Below are positions 19,005 through 28,989 of a stretch of 64,000 nucleotides of DNA, one piece after another (positions within the stretch are counted from its first letter, which is position 1; every line of letters begins with the position of its first letter). Position numbers and translations under genes: made by a program. The DNA lies in assembly GCF_001641615.1 (NCBI RefSeq), contig NZ_LRRU01000018.1:62001-126000 (forward strand), read 5' to 3'. Origin of the DNA: Pseudoalteromonas gelatinilytica. Its GTDB lineage: Bacteria; Pseudomonadota; Gammaproteobacteria; Enterobacterales; Alteromonadaceae. Under the pieces are notes generated by a model. That model did no database searches and was not told the origin of the DNA. It was given only the letters and a program-made list of their open reading frames with translations.

Positions 19005-19810
19005 GCTAGGCTAATTTCGTAAGAAGTAAACTTACGAATATTAATGACGCCAGTATCAAAAATTAAGTACTGGCCCTTAATGCCTTTTAAAATACCTGAT
19101 ACTTCTGGTGCTTTATCAAAATTAAAAGAGCTGATTTTGCTTGGGTATTCACTTACTGGGTAGTCTAGCTCAACCACCTCTTCATCGAGCTTTTCAATGG
19201 CTGTTGCGCCAAATAGCTCTGCAAGCTCACTCAGCTTAGCATCAATTTGTGGGATCAACTCTCTGGCAGCGGCTTTTAAATCAATCGCTTCAGATTGGCC
19301 TTTTAGCATGTTTCGCCAATTGGTTTTATCAGCAATAAACTCGGCTAAGGCAACCTCAACTAAACCCGATTGAAGACGGGTTTGTACTTTGAAGATAGGT
19401 AAAGCTTGCGTCGCACCTTGGTCAATCCAGCGTGTAGGAATTTGAGTATGGCGGGTAATACCTACTTTTAGGCCTGAAGTGTTGGCTAAATACACGTAAT
19501 GCGGGATCATGCAGTTTTCTTCACCCCACTGTGGCTCACGACAGGTGCCCTTATCAAAATGGCACGTTTCAGGTTTCATGATACACATGTCACAGCTAGC
19601 CAGTTTACGCATACAAACAAAACAGTGACCTTGAGAGTAGCTTTTCTTGGTTTTCTTACCACAGTTACAGCAAAAAATATTGCCGGTGAAAGTCAGCGTG
19701 AGCGGCTTACCAATATAGTCATTTAATGAAACTAGCTCATCACCGATAGGTAATTGATATTCGACAGGAGAGGTCAGTGTCGACTTTAATTTTCTGATCG
19801 TACCTTGCAT
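19001..19810 (-). CDS. DUF2797 family Cys-rich protein
   Basis: About 269 residues. The N-terminal part has a cluster of Cys and His (FCCNCGKKT, GHCFVCMRKLASCDMCIM) that should bind zinc, followed by HYVYLANTSGLKVGITR, which resembles a GIY-YIG-like strand pattern, and KVQTRLQSGLVEVALAEFI. This fits the DUF2797 family of unknown function. I chose the ATG at 19810 (MQGTIRKLKS); an upstream ATG at 19876 would run into the neighbouring gene and has no better ribosome binding site. The stop is shared, TTAA, with the CBS-PAS-GGDEF-EAL gene. Confidence 0.8.
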   Translation of the reverse strand: MQGTIRKLKSTLTSPVEYQLPIGDELVSLNDYIGKPLTLTFTGNIFCCNCGKKTKKSYSQGHCFVCMRKLASCDMCIMKPETCHFDKGTCREPQWGEENCMIPHYVYLANTSGLKVGITRHTQIPTRWIDQGATQALPIFKVQTRLQSGLVEVALAEFIADKTNWRNMLKGQSEAIDLKAAARELIPQIDAKLSELAELFGATAIEKLDEEVVELDYPVSEYPSKISSFNFDKAPEVSGILKGIKGQYLIFDTGVINIRKFTSYEISLA

Positions 19811-19856
19811 CTTTACATGGCCCCTAAAGATGTTAAAAAAGGCAGTGTAACACGGC

Positions 19857-22355
19857 CTATTTAAATTGTGAGGCAATAAAGCTTAGATACTCATTAATCG
19901 GCACCGCTTTGCTGTAATAATAGCCTTGCCCTTGATCTGCGCCCATCTTGATCAGCATTTTTTCTGTTTCTTGGTCTTCAATGCCTTCGATGGTGATATT
20001 CATATCAAGGTTATGGGCCATATCAATGGCCGTTTTTACTACCACTTGGTTGGTGGTGTTATTCACTAAATCCAGAATAAAGCTCTTATCGACTTTAATC
20101 GTGCTAAATGAATAATTTACCAAGTAGTTTAACGACGAGTAACCAGTACCAAAATCATCGAGTACCACCTTGCTACCGAGTTTATTAAGTTCGCTGATAA
20201 AGCTAACCATTTCATCATGGTTTTTTATAAGCGCAAACTCAGTTAACTCAAACTTTAACTGACTCGCAGTAATGCCATGTTTTAAAATGGTGTTTTCGAC
20301 CTTTTCGACAAGCTTAGGGATCGCGAGATTCTTGGCACTTAAATTAACGCTAATGGTATGGTCGCGATAGCCTTGTCGATTAAGCTGGGCAGCGGCTAGG
20401 CAAGCCTGATCAATCACCCATAAGCTCAACTCGTTAATTAAACCAGTACGTTCAGCCAATAAAATGAGTTGCTCAATATCCAGGTATTTCCCTGCTGTAG
20501 GCCAGCGTAACAATGCCTCTGCGCCACAGATAGCACCGCTGCGTAAATTGATAATGGGCTGTAAGTAAATGGCTAAGGTATTGCTTCGCATTGCTTGTTG
20601 TAACTCGGCGGCAAGGCTGACATCCATATCGATATGCGGTGTGTTAAAGTCGATGTTTTGCTGCTTTTGTGACAGACCTAAGTAGCCACGTTGTAGCCAA
20701 ATATCAAAGCCATCATCACTCACCGGTTCGGTAATGCTATGGCGGTAGTAAAGCTGCAGGTCTAAGCCTGCCACTTTATATTGCTTAGGCAGCTGTTTGC
20801 ATAAGTTGCTAAGTTCTTGGTGTAGCTCTGCTTGTGATTGAATTTTGGTAGAAATAAAAGCCAGTACACCATTGCCTAAGTCAGCTATTTTTGGACTGTT
20901 ATCTAACGCCGATTCTAAATTAATAAATTGCCTATTCTTATTAATTTGGTGCTCTAGCGATTGGGCAACAGTGATAATTATTTGGCTGCTTTGGCTTGGC
21001 TTTAGAATACTCATTAGGGCATTAAATTGCTCGATTTTCACTAAGCAAAGGTTAGCAAGTCTTTGCTCCGAGGTAATTGCCATATAGGCTTGTTTGAGCA
21101 TTGCTTGGTTAAGTAGCTCAGTCTGTTGAGTATGGGTTGCATGATACAGCGCTTTTTCACGTTGATAACGAACGCGGTCTGCCAGCGCCATTGCCATGAG
21201 CACAATCTCACAGAGAATGGCGACTAAAAATATGTGCCTCACGGCAAAGCTGTAGGGAATAAAGCCTGTAAGTTCTAACGGCTGAATGGCTGCGCCTACA
21301 ATCAGTGGCACCCACGACATGACATAAAACTTTGCCCACCGAAAACCGCTCACCAACTTTTTGTAAATCATGCAAATACATAAAATGTATAACGGCACCA
21401 TGATGGCAAAAAAGATTTTTGAAGAATGGTATTCCAGCATAAAAAAGCTGATAAGACTGAGACTAAACAGCAGGGCTAAAAAGCTGATACTGAGCTTGTA
21501 TAGGCGACAATTATCTTTATGGTAGCGTAAGAACATGGTGCAGAACGCGACGGTGAAAAATGCAATCGCATAGTTACTGAAGACCACTTGCTCATTAAAA
21601 AAGATTTGCCACGATAACGGCCATAAATAAAAACCAAAGCCGAGCACTGAGCCCATAAGTAGCAGTGCTGAGATGATGTAGCCTATATAAATAAGGTAGA
21701 CGCGGTCACGGATCCCTAAAAATAATACCAAGTTATACAGAGCTGCCATGATCAGCACACCAATGAAGATCCCCCAAATTCCTGATTGCGAACGTAGTAG
21801 GTCTTGAAACTCTTTTTCACCATAAATATTAATAGGTGTTTTGCTAATCCCAACTGTATCTATTTTTATAATGAGGGATGTTTGTTCATAGCCCTGCATT
21901 GTAAGCATGCTGTGCGGTGTACTGTACTGAAACAAACTAAGACCAGATACTTTATCACCCAACTCGGTTGTATCTATAAGCTGCCCCTTATCATCAACAT
22001 GATAAACGCTAAGGTAATCAACCATAGGGTTATCAAAGTGAATTGCCAGCTCCACAGGTTTTGCTTGGCGGTTTTCTAAATCAAGCTTTAACCAATAATC
22101 TTGCGCCGCTAAATCCCATTCAACATCTTTAAAAGGGCGATGTTTAAGCTTGTCTGGCTCTGCTAAAAACTGCTCGAGAGTCAGCGCTTTACTGGTATCA
22201 ATTCGATACGCCGTATTACTGTAGATGGGGGCTGTTTTATCTATGGTGTAGCGGGTAGGGCTGGCTAAATGTGCAGCTAGGGTAGCAATGATAAAAAACA
22301 AAATTGTCAGAATAAGAAATGAAACAAAGTTATATTTCAGTGCTTTATTATTCAA
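19857..22355 (-). CDS. 7TMR-DISM sensor with degenerate GGDEF and intact EAL domain
   Basis: 832 residues. An N-terminal membrane anchor (about 11-30) is followed by a periplasmic 7TMR-DISMED2-like domain (about 45-175), seven membrane helices (about 190-395), then a cytoplasmic GGDEF-like region in which the active-site motif is replaced by LGNGVLAF, so cyclase activity is not expected. The EAL domain is complete: AEALLRW, NLSAKNL, ELTE, DDFGTGYSSL, VDKSFI, EGIED. It should hydrolyse c-di-GMP in response to an extracellular, possibly carbohydrate, ligand. It has its own transcription unit upstream of the DUF2797 gene, with a 46-base gap. Confidence 0.9.
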   Translation of the reverse strand: MNNKALKYNFVSFLILTILFFIIATLAAHLASPTRYTIDKTAPIYSNTAYRIDTSKALTLEQFLAEPDKLKHRPFKDVEWDLAAQDYWLKLDLENRQAKPVELAIHFDNPMVDYLSVYHVDDKGQLIDTTELGDKVSGLSLFQYSTPHSMLTMQGYEQTSLIIKIDTVGISKTPINIYGEKEFQDLLRSQSGIWGIFIGVLIMAALYNLVLFLGIRDRVYLIYIGYIISALLLMGSVLGFGFYLWPLSWQIFFNEQVVFSNYAIAFFTVAFCTMFLRYHKDNCRLYKLSISFLALLFSLSLISFFMLEYHSSKIFFAIMVPLYILCICMIYKKLVSGFRWAKFYVMSWVPLIVGAAIQPLELTGFIPYSFAVRHIFLVAILCEIVLMAMALADRVRYQREKALYHATHTQQTELLNQAMLKQAYMAITSEQRLANLCLVKIEQFNALMSILKPSQSSQIIITVAQSLEHQINKNRQFINLESALDNSPKIADLGNGVLAFISTKIQSQAELHQELSNLCKQLPKQYKVAGLDLQLYYRHSITEPVSDDGFDIWLQRGYLGLSQKQQNIDFNTPHIDMDVSLAAELQQAMRSNTLAIYLQPIINLRSGAICGAEALLRWPTAGKYLDIEQLILLAERTGLINELSLWVIDQACLAAAQLNRQGYRDHTISVNLSAKNLAIPKLVEKVENTILKHGITASQLKFELTEFALIKNHDEMVSFISELNKLGSKVVLDDFGTGYSSLNYLVNYSFSTIKVDKSFILDLVNNTTNQVVVKTAIDMAHNLDMNITIEGIEDQETEKMLIKMGADQGQGYYYSKAVPINEYLSFIASQFK

Positions 22356-22399
22356 AATTAGTTCTTTATCTAGGTAAATGTTCTTAACAGTGTAGCATT

Positions 22400-22429
22400 A
22401 AAAAAGCGCAGATAAACTGCGCTTTTTTC
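22400..22429 (-). terminator. Rho-independent terminator of purD
   Basis: Stem AAGCGCAG/CTGCGCTT (22404-22411, 22417-22424) with a 5-base loop, flanked by A and T runs, 21 bases past the purD stop on the minus strand. Confidence 0.8.
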
Positions 22430-22449
22430 AGAATTAGACTGGTTTGACC

Positions 22450-23736
22450 TTAATTCTGTTCGCGAGCAATAGCACGGTAAGCGATATCAGTACGATATTC
22501 CATGCCTTCCCAGCTGATTTGATCAACCAGTTTATAAGCACGTTGCTGCGCTTCAGTTACTGTGTTGCCAAGTGCCGTAGCACACAGTACACGACCGCCA
22601 GCTGTTACTACGTTGTCGCCGTCTTGCTTAGTCCCTGCGTGGAATACTTTCTCACCTTCAGGGTAAGTAACTTGCAAGCCATTGATAGTGTCACCTTTCG
22701 GGTAGCTATCTGGGTAGCCTTTAGCTGCTAATACAACACCGACTGCTGCACGTGGGTCGAACTCGATTGCTGTTTTATCTAGTTCTTCACGGTTAGCCGC
22801 TTCGATAAGTTCAACAAGATCAGACTTAAGACGAAGCATCATAGGTTGTGTTTCAGGGTCGCCAAAACGACAGTTGTATTCGATTACTTTTGGCGTGCCA
22901 TCAGCGGTGATCATTAAACCTGCGTATAAGAAACCAGTGTAAGGGTGGCCTTCTTTTGCCATGCCTTCAACCGTTGGGTAGATCACTTCGTTCATAATAC
23001 GTTGGTGAATTTCATCAGTCACTACTGGTGCCGGTGAGTATGCACCCATGCCGCCAGTGTTTGGACCTTGGTCACCATTGTAAGCGCGTTTGTGGTCTTG
23101 GCTGGTTGCAAATGGCAGTACGTTCTTGCCATCAACCATCACGATGAAAGAAGCTTCTTCACCTTCTAAGAACTCTTCGATAACTACACGGCTACCCGCT
23201 TCACCGAAGCTGTTGCCTGCAAGCATATCGCGGATAGCTTCTTCAGCTTCAAGCTCTGTCATCGCAACGATAACGCCTTTACCAGCTGCTAAGCCATCAG
23301 CTTTAACAACAATTGGCGCACCTTTTTCTTTTAGGTAAGCCAGTGCAGGGTCGATTTGTTCAAACGTTTGGTAATCAGCTGTTGGAATGTCGTGACGTGC
23401 TAAGAAGTCTTTAGTGAATGACTTCGAGCCTTCTAGCTGTGCAGCACCTGCTGTTGGGCCAAAGATAGCTAGACCGTTTTCACGGAATGTATCAACTACA
23501 CCTAAAACAAGCGGTACTTCTGGACCAACAATGGTTAATTCAACGTTGTTTTCTTTAGCAAAAGTAACTAAACCTGCTAGGTCTTCAACATTGATAGCAA
23601 CGTTTTCTAGTTTTGGCTCAAGTGCAGTACCTGCGTTACCTGGTGCGACGAAAACGGTGTTTACTTTAGTATTTTGTGCAGCCTTAAACGCAAGAGCGTG
23701 TTCGCGGCCGCCACTGCCGATGACAAGTACATTCAT
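22450..23736 (-). CDS. purD: Phosphoribosylamine-glycine ligase PurD
   Basis: 428 residues, the usual length. Catalyses ATP-dependent ligation of glycine to phosphoribosylamine, step two of purine synthesis. It begins MNVLVIGSGGREHALAFKAA, has VVKADGLAAGKGV and the ATP-grasp sequences EEFLEGEEASF and GPNTGGMGAYSP, and the metal-ligand region EYNCRFGDPETQ. It lies 15 bases downstream of an exported methyltransferase gene and in the same orientation as purH, so purH and purD are linked but not adjacent as in E. coli. Confidence 0.98.
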   Translation of the reverse strand: MNVLVIGSGGREHALAFKAAQNTKVNTVFVAPGNAGTALEPKLENVAINVEDLAGLVTFAKENNVELTIVGPEVPLVLGVVDTFRENGLAIFGPTAGAAQLEGSKSFTKDFLARHDIPTADYQTFEQIDPALAYLKEKGAPIVVKADGLAAGKGVIVAMTELEAEEAIRDMLAGNSFGEAGSRVVIEEFLEGEEASFIVMVDGKNVLPFATSQDHKRAYNGDQGPNTGGMGAYSPAPVVTDEIHQRIMNEVIYPTVEGMAKEGHPYTGFLYAGLMITADGTPKVIEYNCRFGDPETQPMMLRLKSDLVELIEAANREELDKTAIEFDPRAAVGVVLAAKGYPDSYPKGDTINGLQVTYPEGEKVFHAGTKQDGDNVVTAGGRVLCATALGNTVTEAQQRAYKLVDQISWEGMEYRTDIAYRAIAREQN

Positions 23737-23751
23737 GGCGTATAATCCTAT

Positions 23752-24573
23752 TTATAGCGGTTTTTTAAACTTCAGCGTCATACGATCACTTTCACCAATT
23801 GCTTTATACTTCGCGGCATCTTGCTCGCCTAAACGAAGGCTTGGTGGTAGTGTCCACACCCCTTTAGGGTGATCTGCTGTATCAAGTGGGTTTGCATTAA
23901 TGTCACTGCTTGCCACCAGTTCAAAGCCAGCTTGCTTTGCAATATCAACTACATAGCTTTGCTTCATATAACCTGATGATTTCTGATCTTCATCACTGCG
24001 CGCTTCAGGTAGGCGGTGTTCAACCACACCTAAAGTGCCGCCAGGTTTAAGTGCTTTATAAAATGCTTTAAACGCACTTAACGCGCCTTCTTTATCTTTA
24101 CCCATGTACCAGTTGTGTACATTTCTAAATGTTAAGACAAGATCTGCGCTACCCGCTGGTGCAATATCAAGATGCGTCACTGGCGCAAACTCAGTCAGTT
24201 TTACTTCACTGAAGCGTGCGTCATCGCTCATCTTTTTCTTAAAACCAGCTAATGAACGTTGGTAATAACCCACGTCAGAATCAGCAGGGAAATGTGCCGC
24301 GTAGTAAACACCATGGCCTTTAACAGCCGGTGCAAGGATTTCACTGTACCAACCACCGCCCGGTGCAATTTCAACAACGGTCATGCTTGGCTTGAAGCCA
24401 AAGAACTCAAGTGTCTCAACTGGATGGCGATATTGATCACGTGCGCTATTTTTAGCATCACGTTCGCTTGATTGCACGGCTTGTGTAAGCGCTGATTCAT
24501 GGCCATGGCTTAAAGCCTGTGCTGATGTCAGTGCGAGGCCTGCAACAAGTAACGACTTAACGGCAAATTTCAT
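23752..24573 (-). CDS. Exported SAM-dependent methyltransferase-like protein
   Basis: About 273 residues. A clear signal peptide (MKFAVKSLLVAGLALTSAQALS) precedes a class I methyltransferase fold: motif I VVEIAPGGGWYSEIL, then LVLTFRNVHNW and KPGGTLGVVEHR. This matches the predicted exported methyltransferases (COG4798-like). SAM is not known to be available in the periplasm, so the function is puzzling. The start at 24573 is preferred because AAGGA lies 7 bases before it; an adjacent ATG at 24576 and another at 24588 are possible. It sits between purH (a terminator intervenes) and purD (15-base gap), so it probably shares the purD transcript. Confidence 0.85.
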   Translation of the reverse strand: MKFAVKSLLVAGLALTSAQALSHGHESALTQAVQSSERDAKNSARDQYRHPVETLEFFGFKPSMTVVEIAPGGGWYSEILAPAVKGHGVYYAAHFPADSDVGYYQRSLAGFKKKMSDDARFSEVKLTEFAPVTHLDIAPAGSADLVLTFRNVHNWYMGKDKEGALSAFKAFYKALKPGGTLGVVEHRLPEARSDEDQKSSGYMKQSYVVDIAKQAGFELVASSDINANPLDTADHPKGVWTLPPSLRLGEQDAAKYKAIGESDRMTLKFKKPL

Positions 24574-24640
24574 CATCTGTTCCTTCATTATATGGGTAAT
24601 TATTATTATTAATCAGAATACGTGAATTTGTGGCAAACAA

Positions 24641-24670
24641 AAAGGGTTAAGCTATTTGCTTAACCCTTTA
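24641..24670 (-). terminator. Rho-independent terminator of purH
   Basis: A 12-bp stem AAAGGGTTAAGC/GCTTAACCCTTT (24641-24652, 24658-24669) with a TATTT loop begins 7 bases past the purH stop; the A-rich flank gives a U run on the minus-strand RNA. Confidence 0.8.
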
Positions 24671-24675
24671 TGTGA

Positions 24676-26262
24676 TTAGTGGCGGAAATGGCGCATACCT
24701 GTAAATACCATTGCCATACCAGCTTCGTCAGCTGCAGCGATAACTTCTTCATCGCGCATTGAACCACCTGGTTGAATAACAGCGGTGATGCCAGCTTCTG
24801 CAGCTGCATCAATACCGTCACGGAATGGGAAGAATGCATCCGATGCCATAACTGAACCTTTTACTTCAAGGTTTTCGTCAGCGGCTTTGATACCTGCAAT
24901 TTTAGCTGAGTAAACGCGGCTCATTTGACCTGCGCCTACACCAATCGTCATACCATCACGTGCATAAACAATCGCGTTAGACTTAACGAATTTAGCTACT
25001 TTCCAGCAGAATAATAAATCTTTTAATTCTTGCTCAGTTGGTTGACGCTTAGATACAACTTTAAGGTCGCCTTGCGTTACCATGCCTAGGTCGCGGTCTT
25101 GAACTAGAATACCGCCATTAACACGCTTGATGTCGTGACCTGTTGCATTACCCGTCCATTCACCACATTCTAATAAACGAACGTTTTGCTTAGCAGATAC
25201 GATTTGTGCAGCTGCTTCAGATACTTTAGGTGCAATGATAACTTCAACGAATTGACGAGAAACAATTGCTTCAGCTGTGTCTGCATCAAGCTCTTTGTTG
25301 AATGCGATGATGCCACCAAATGCTGATGTAGGGTCAGTTTTGAATGCACGATCATAGGCTTCAAGAATGTTGTCACCAATTGACACACCACAAGGGTTCG
25401 CATGTTTTACGATAACACACGCTGGTACGTCGAATTCTTTTACACACTCTAATGCTGCGTCAGTGTCAGCAATGTTGTTGTAAGAAAGAGCTTTACCTTG
25501 CAGTTGAACCGCAGTCGCAACAGATGCTTCAGTTAAGTCGTTTTCAACATAAAAAGCAGCGTCTTGGTGTGAGTTCTCACCGTAGCGCATATCTTGCTTT
25601 TTAGTGAACTGCATGTTGATAGTGCGTGGGAATTTAGTCTCTTCAGCAGCTTCTTCTGTGTAGTCAGGAACCATTTTGCCGAAGTAGTTTGCAATCATGC
25701 CATCGTACTGAGCTGTGTGCTCGTAAGCTGCGATAGCTAGATCAAAACGTGTTTTATACGTTGTTGAGCCGTTGTTGCTTTGCATTTCGCTGATTACACG
25801 GTCGTAATCTTTTGCATTTACCACGATAGTCACGTCTTTATGGTTTTTCGCCGCAGCGCGAACCATAGTTGGGCCACCGATATCAATGTTTTCAATCGCA
25901 TCTTCTAGGCTGCAGTCTTCTTTCGCAACAGTGTTTGCGAAGGGGTATAAGTTAACTACAACGATATCGATAGCAGAGATGTTATTCTCGCTCATTACGT
26001 CTTCATCTTGACCGCGACGCGCTAGGATGCCGCCGTGAATTTTTGGATGAAGTGTTTTTACGCGACCATCCATGATCTCAGGGTGACCAGTATGGTCAGA
26101 TACTTCAGTGACTTTGATGCCGTTATCAGCAAGTAATTTGCAAGTACCGCCAGTTGATAAAATATCCACGCCTTGTGCTTCAAGAGCGCGAGCAAATTCA
26201 ACGATACCGGTTTTATCTGACACACTTAATAGTGCGCGACGAATTGGACGATGTGTATCCAT
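24676..26262 (-). CDS. purH: Bifunctional AICAR formyltransferase/IMP cyclohydrolase PurH
   Basis: 528 residues, standard length. Carries out the last two steps of IMP synthesis. The N-terminal cyclohydrolase domain (about 1-200) begins [20 protein letters not shown] and has [16 protein letters not shown]; the C-terminal formyltransferase domain has the catalytic Lys-His in [12 protein letters not shown] and the ending [10 protein letters not shown] terminator lies directly downstream, separating it from the methyltransferase and purD. I could not find a convincing PurR operator upstream. Confidence 0.98.
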   Translation of the reverse strand: MDTHRPIRRALLSVSDKTGIVEFARALEAQGVDILSTGGTCKLLADNGIKVTEVSDHTGHPEIMDGRVKTLHPKIHGGILARRGQDEDVMSENNISAIDIVVVNLYPFANTVAKEDCSLEDAIENIDIGGPTMVRAAAKNHKDVTIVVNAKDYDRVISEMQSNNGSTTYKTRFDLAIAAYEHTAQYDGMIANYFGKMVPDYTEEAAEETKFPRTINMQFTKKQDMRYGENSHQDAAFYVENDLTEASVATAVQLQGKALSYNNIADTDAALECVKEFDVPACVIVKHANPCGVSIGDNILEAYDRAFKTDPTSAFGGIIAFNKELDADTAEAIVSRQFVEVIIAPKVSEAAAQIVSAKQNVRLLECGEWTGNATGHDIKRVNGGILVQDRDLGMVTQGDLKVVSKRQPTEQELKDLLFCWKVAKFVKSNAIVYARDGMTIGVGAGQMSRVYSAKIAGIKAADENLEVKGSVMASDAFFPFRDGIDAAAEAGITAVIQPGGSMRDEEVIAAADEAGMAMVFTGMRHFRH

Positions 26263-26378
26263 TGTAGTTTTGATTACCTCAATGTTTGAGCTAGCTTAGA
26301 AAGGCGGTATTTTAACTGAATATGCTTTAAAAAACGACGTTTAAAGCGTGAGGATTTTGCATAGTTTTTAACAGCTAT

Positions 26379-26407
26379 AAAAAAAGCACCTTAAGGTGCT
26401 TTTTTCA
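26379..26407 (-). terminator. Rho-independent terminator of dusB-fis
   Basis: A fully self-complementary A-AAAAGCACC-TTAA-GGTGCTTTT sequence with A and T runs on both sides, about 85 bases past the fis stop, before purH. Confidence 0.75.
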
Positions 26408-26491
26408 ATAACTTATTACCAGTTACTATGAAGCTGTAAGCAATTATAACGATAGCTCGTTAGAATGATTACGGATTCAATATAACGGGTA

Positions 26492-26782
26492 TTAGTTCAT
26501 GCCGTATTTTTTAAGCTTTTTACGTAAAGTACCACGGTTGATACCTAGTAAGATTGCAGCACGAGTTTGGTTACCACGTGTGTACGTCATTACTTCTTCA
26601 AGTAATGGTGCTTCTAGCTCAGAAAGAACAAGGTCGTACACGTCTTGTACGTCTTGACCATTAAGTTGCTTTAAGTAGTGATGAACAGCTTTTTTCACTG
26701 CATCACGCAACGGCTGTGGTTTCTCGTGTGACTGTACATGAGGGTTTGTGATAAATGGAGAAGTCACGTTTTGTTCGAACAT
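26492..26782 (-). CDS. fis: DNA-binding protein Fis
   Basis: A 96-residue nucleoid-associated protein that bends DNA, activates stable-RNA promoters and aids site-specific recombination. The C-terminal helix-turn-helix [27 protein letters not shown] is nearly invariant, and [14 protein letters not shown] forms the dimer core. It lies 21 bases downstream of dusB, the standard dusB-fis operon of gammaproteobacteria, in which fis is expressed strongly in early growth from the promoter ahead of dusB. Confidence 0.98.
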   Translation of the reverse strand: MFEQNVTSPFITNPHVQSHEKPQPLRDAVKKAVHHYLKQLNGQDVQDVYDLVLSELEAPLLEEVMTYTRGNQTRAAILLGINRGTLRKKLKKYGMN

Positions 26783-26803
26783 CGTTATATGTCTCTTTCT
26801 TTC

Positions 26804-27775
26804 TTAGTTAGCTGCTAGTGTTTTAAAGTATTCTTCTAATGCGTCGACTTGTGCCTGTGGGTTATCTAACGCATTAAATACTCGCCTAAACTGACCGTCA
26901 CTGTCATGGGTTTGCAAATACCAAGATACATGCTTTCGAGCGATACGCGCTCCCATTGGCTCCCCGTAAAACTGATGAAGATTGTCTAAATGCTCCATCA
27001 AAATGCTACGCACCTCTGCAATTTCAGGTGCTGGCAAATGTTCTCCAGTTCGCAAATAGTGGTCTATCTCCCTAAAAATCCAAGGGCGACCTTGGGCGGC
27101 TCGACCAATCATAATGGCATCTGCACCCGTATAATCCAAAACCTGCTTTGCTTTTTCTGGTGAAGTAATATCACCATTGGCAACTACAGGGATAGACACT
27201 GAACGTTTTATTTCCCTAATCGTGGCGTATTCTGCTTCACCTTTATACATACATGCGCGCGTTCGCCCATGTACCGCCAGTGAGGCAATGCCATAACGTT
27301 CAGCAATTCTCGCAATCTCGACACCATTACGGTTATCCTGATCCCATCCAGTACGGATTTTTAAAGTGACAGGGACATCAACAGCGTTTACAACGGCATC
27401 GAGTATCTCTTGTACTAATTCAGGAAACTGTAATAAGGCAGAGCCTGCGAGTTTCTTATTCACTTTTTTAGCAGGGCACCCCATATTAATATCTATGATC
27501 TGTGCACCATTGCTGACATTGAATTGTGCTGCCTGCGCCATAAGGTCAGGATCGGCTCCGGCGATTTGCACCGAGCGAATTCCCGACTCACCGCTGTGAT
27601 CCATACGGTTCATCGATTTTTCGGTTTTCCATACTTTCGGGTTTGACGAGAGCATTTCAGAAACAGCTAGGCCTGCACCTAAGCGACGGCAAAGTTGTCT
27701 AAATGGTCTGTCTGTAATGCCTGCCATTGGCGCGACAATTACGTTGTTCTCAAGTTGGTATGAACCGATACGCAC
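26804..27775 (-). CDS. dusB: tRNA-dihydrouridine synthase B
   Basis: An FMN-dependent reductase that makes dihydrouridine in the tRNA D-loop. N-terminal TIM-barrel sequence [13 protein letters not shown], catalytic Cys in [13 protein letters not shown], flavin-site GRAAQGRPW and a C-terminal helical domain. I chose the GTG at 27775 ([11 protein letters not shown]): it gives 323 residues, matches the family N-terminus and puts the catalytic Cys at residue 100. Upstream in-frame TTG codons at 27784 and 27799 are alternatives; AGAGG sits just before 27784. First gene of the dusB-fis operon, with an AT-rich upstream region of about 270 bases. Confidence 0.95.
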   Translation of the reverse strand: MRIGSYQLENNVIVAPMAGITDRPFRQLCRRLGAGLAVSEMLSSNPKVWKTEKSMNRMDHSGESGIRSVQIAGADPDLMAQAAQFNVSNGAQIIDINMGCPAKKVNKKLAGSALLQFPELVQEILDAVVNAVDVPVTLKIRTGWDQDNRNGVEIARIAERYGIASLAVHGRTRACMYKGEAEYATIREIKRSVSIPVVANGDITSPEKAKQVLDYTGADAIMIGRAAQGRPWIFREIDHYLRTGEHLPAPEIAEVRSILMEHLDNLHQFYGEPMGARIARKHVSWYLQTHDSDGQFRRVFNALDNPQAQVDALEEYFKTLAAN

Positions 27776-27983
27776 GTTATTCAATAGGCCTCTTTTCAAG
27801 GGGCGCTAAGTTTACGGTTTTTTTTGCAAAAATCAAAGGCTATAAATTGAACAAAAGTGACTTTTTTTTGCCCTTTTTGTATTGACATTTGATAACAGTT
27901 TGACGGAAAGGTTGATTTGTTTGATATTTGAACAAAAATATTTTTGCTGTTTGAAAAGTGAGAATCTACTAACTGTAAAAATA

Positions 27984-28014
27984 AGGTAAAGCCTGTTAAA
28001 TACTGGCTTTACCT
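27984..28014 (-). terminator. Probable terminator of prmA
   Basis: A 10-bp stem AGGTAAAGCC/GGCTTTACCT (27984-27993, 28005-28014) with an 11-base loop lies 30 bases past the prmA stop; on the minus strand it is followed by a T-rich stretch. The long loop makes it weaker than the others. Confidence 0.5.
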
Positions 28015-28043
28015 ATTAGATTAGAGTAAATACTCTTTAGCTG

Positions 28044-28925
28044 TTAAGCGTGCTTAGTACCACTGACTCGGGTCCATTCACCTTCAACTGCAATCTCATC
28101 AAGCGCTAAAAATGGCGCATAAACGTCGGCTACAGACTGAGCTTGTTCTTCTAAAATACCCGACATGGCAATTTTACCATTCGGTTTTAAAAGACCTAAG
28201 ATCACTTCATGTAGTTCGCGAAGCGGTTGCGCAAGAATATTCGCCACGACAATATCAGCCGTAAACTCAGGCTGATCTTCTGGTAAATAGACTTCTAGTT
28301 TATCTGCAACGCCATTACGCTGCGCGTTATCTCGGCTAGCTTCAAGAGCTTGAGGATCAATATCGATACCAATCATACGCTCAGCGCCTAGTTTGATCGC
28401 TGCTATTCCTAAAATACCCGAGCCACAACCAAAGTCGACCACGGTTTTACCTGTTAAATCTTGGCTTTCGAGCCATTTTAAACAAAGTGCAGTCGTTGCA
28501 TGGGTACCGGTGCCAAAAGCAAGGCCCGGATCAAGCAATACATTAACAGCATTAGGATCGGGAATATCACGCCAGCTTGGGCAGATCCATAAGCGCTCAC
28601 CGAATTGAATTGGGTGGAAGTTATCCATCCATTCACGTTCCCAATCTTTATCTTCTAGCTGTTCAATTTTATAAACAAGCTGATCGGCAAGTGTTGCTTC
28701 AGCTTTAAGTGTCTCTACAACGCTGTCCATATCGTGGTTTGCGTCATAAAGGCCAATCACAGTGGTATCAGCCCATAGTTGAACAGTACCAAGCTTTGGC
28801 TCATAAATTGGGGTATCTTTGGCGTCAACATAGGTTACTGACGCACTGCCAGTGTCCATTAATAAGTCGCTGATTAATTCTGCGTTGTCAGCGTTTGCAT
28901 TGATGCGAATTTGGATCCAAGCCAT
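28044..28925 (-). CDS. prmA: Ribosomal protein L11 methyltransferase PrmA
   Basis: 293 residues, standard length. Trimethylates lysines and the N-terminus of ribosomal protein L11 using SAM. N-terminal ferredoxin-like L11-binding domain (about 1-70), then [18 protein letters not shown], motif [20 protein letters not shown] and the motif IV region [10 protein letters not shown]. Transcribed alone here, downstream of the rpoD terminator. In several gammaproteobacteria prmA directly precedes dusB-fis, and the order is kept here although a terminator-like hairpin and AT-rich region intervene. Confidence 0.97.
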   Translation of the reverse strand: MAWIQIRINANADNAELISDLLMDTGSASVTYVDAKDTPIYEPKLGTVQLWADTTVIGLYDANHDMDSVVETLKAEATLADQLVYKIEQLEDKDWEREWMDNFHPIQFGERLWICPSWRDIPDPNAVNVLLDPGLAFGTGTHATTALCLKWLESQDLTGKTVVDFGCGSGILGIAAIKLGAERMIGIDIDPQALEASRDNAQRNGVADKLEVYLPEDQPEFTADIVVANILAQPLRELHEVILGLLKPNGKIAMSGILEEQAQSVADVYAPFLALDEIAVEGEWTRVSGTKHA

Positions 28926-28942
28926 GAATATCTCTCGAATAG

Positions 28943-28969
28943 AAAAAAGGCCGCAACAGCGGCCTTTTA
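28943..28969 (-). terminator. Rho-independent terminator of the rpsU-rpoD operon
   Basis: A 10-bp stem AAAAGGCCGC/GCGGCCTTTT (28945-28954, 28959-28968) with an AACA loop and flanking A/T runs, 21 bases past the rpoD stop. Confidence 0.85.
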
Positions 28970-28989
28970 GTTAATAACGCGATACTAAA

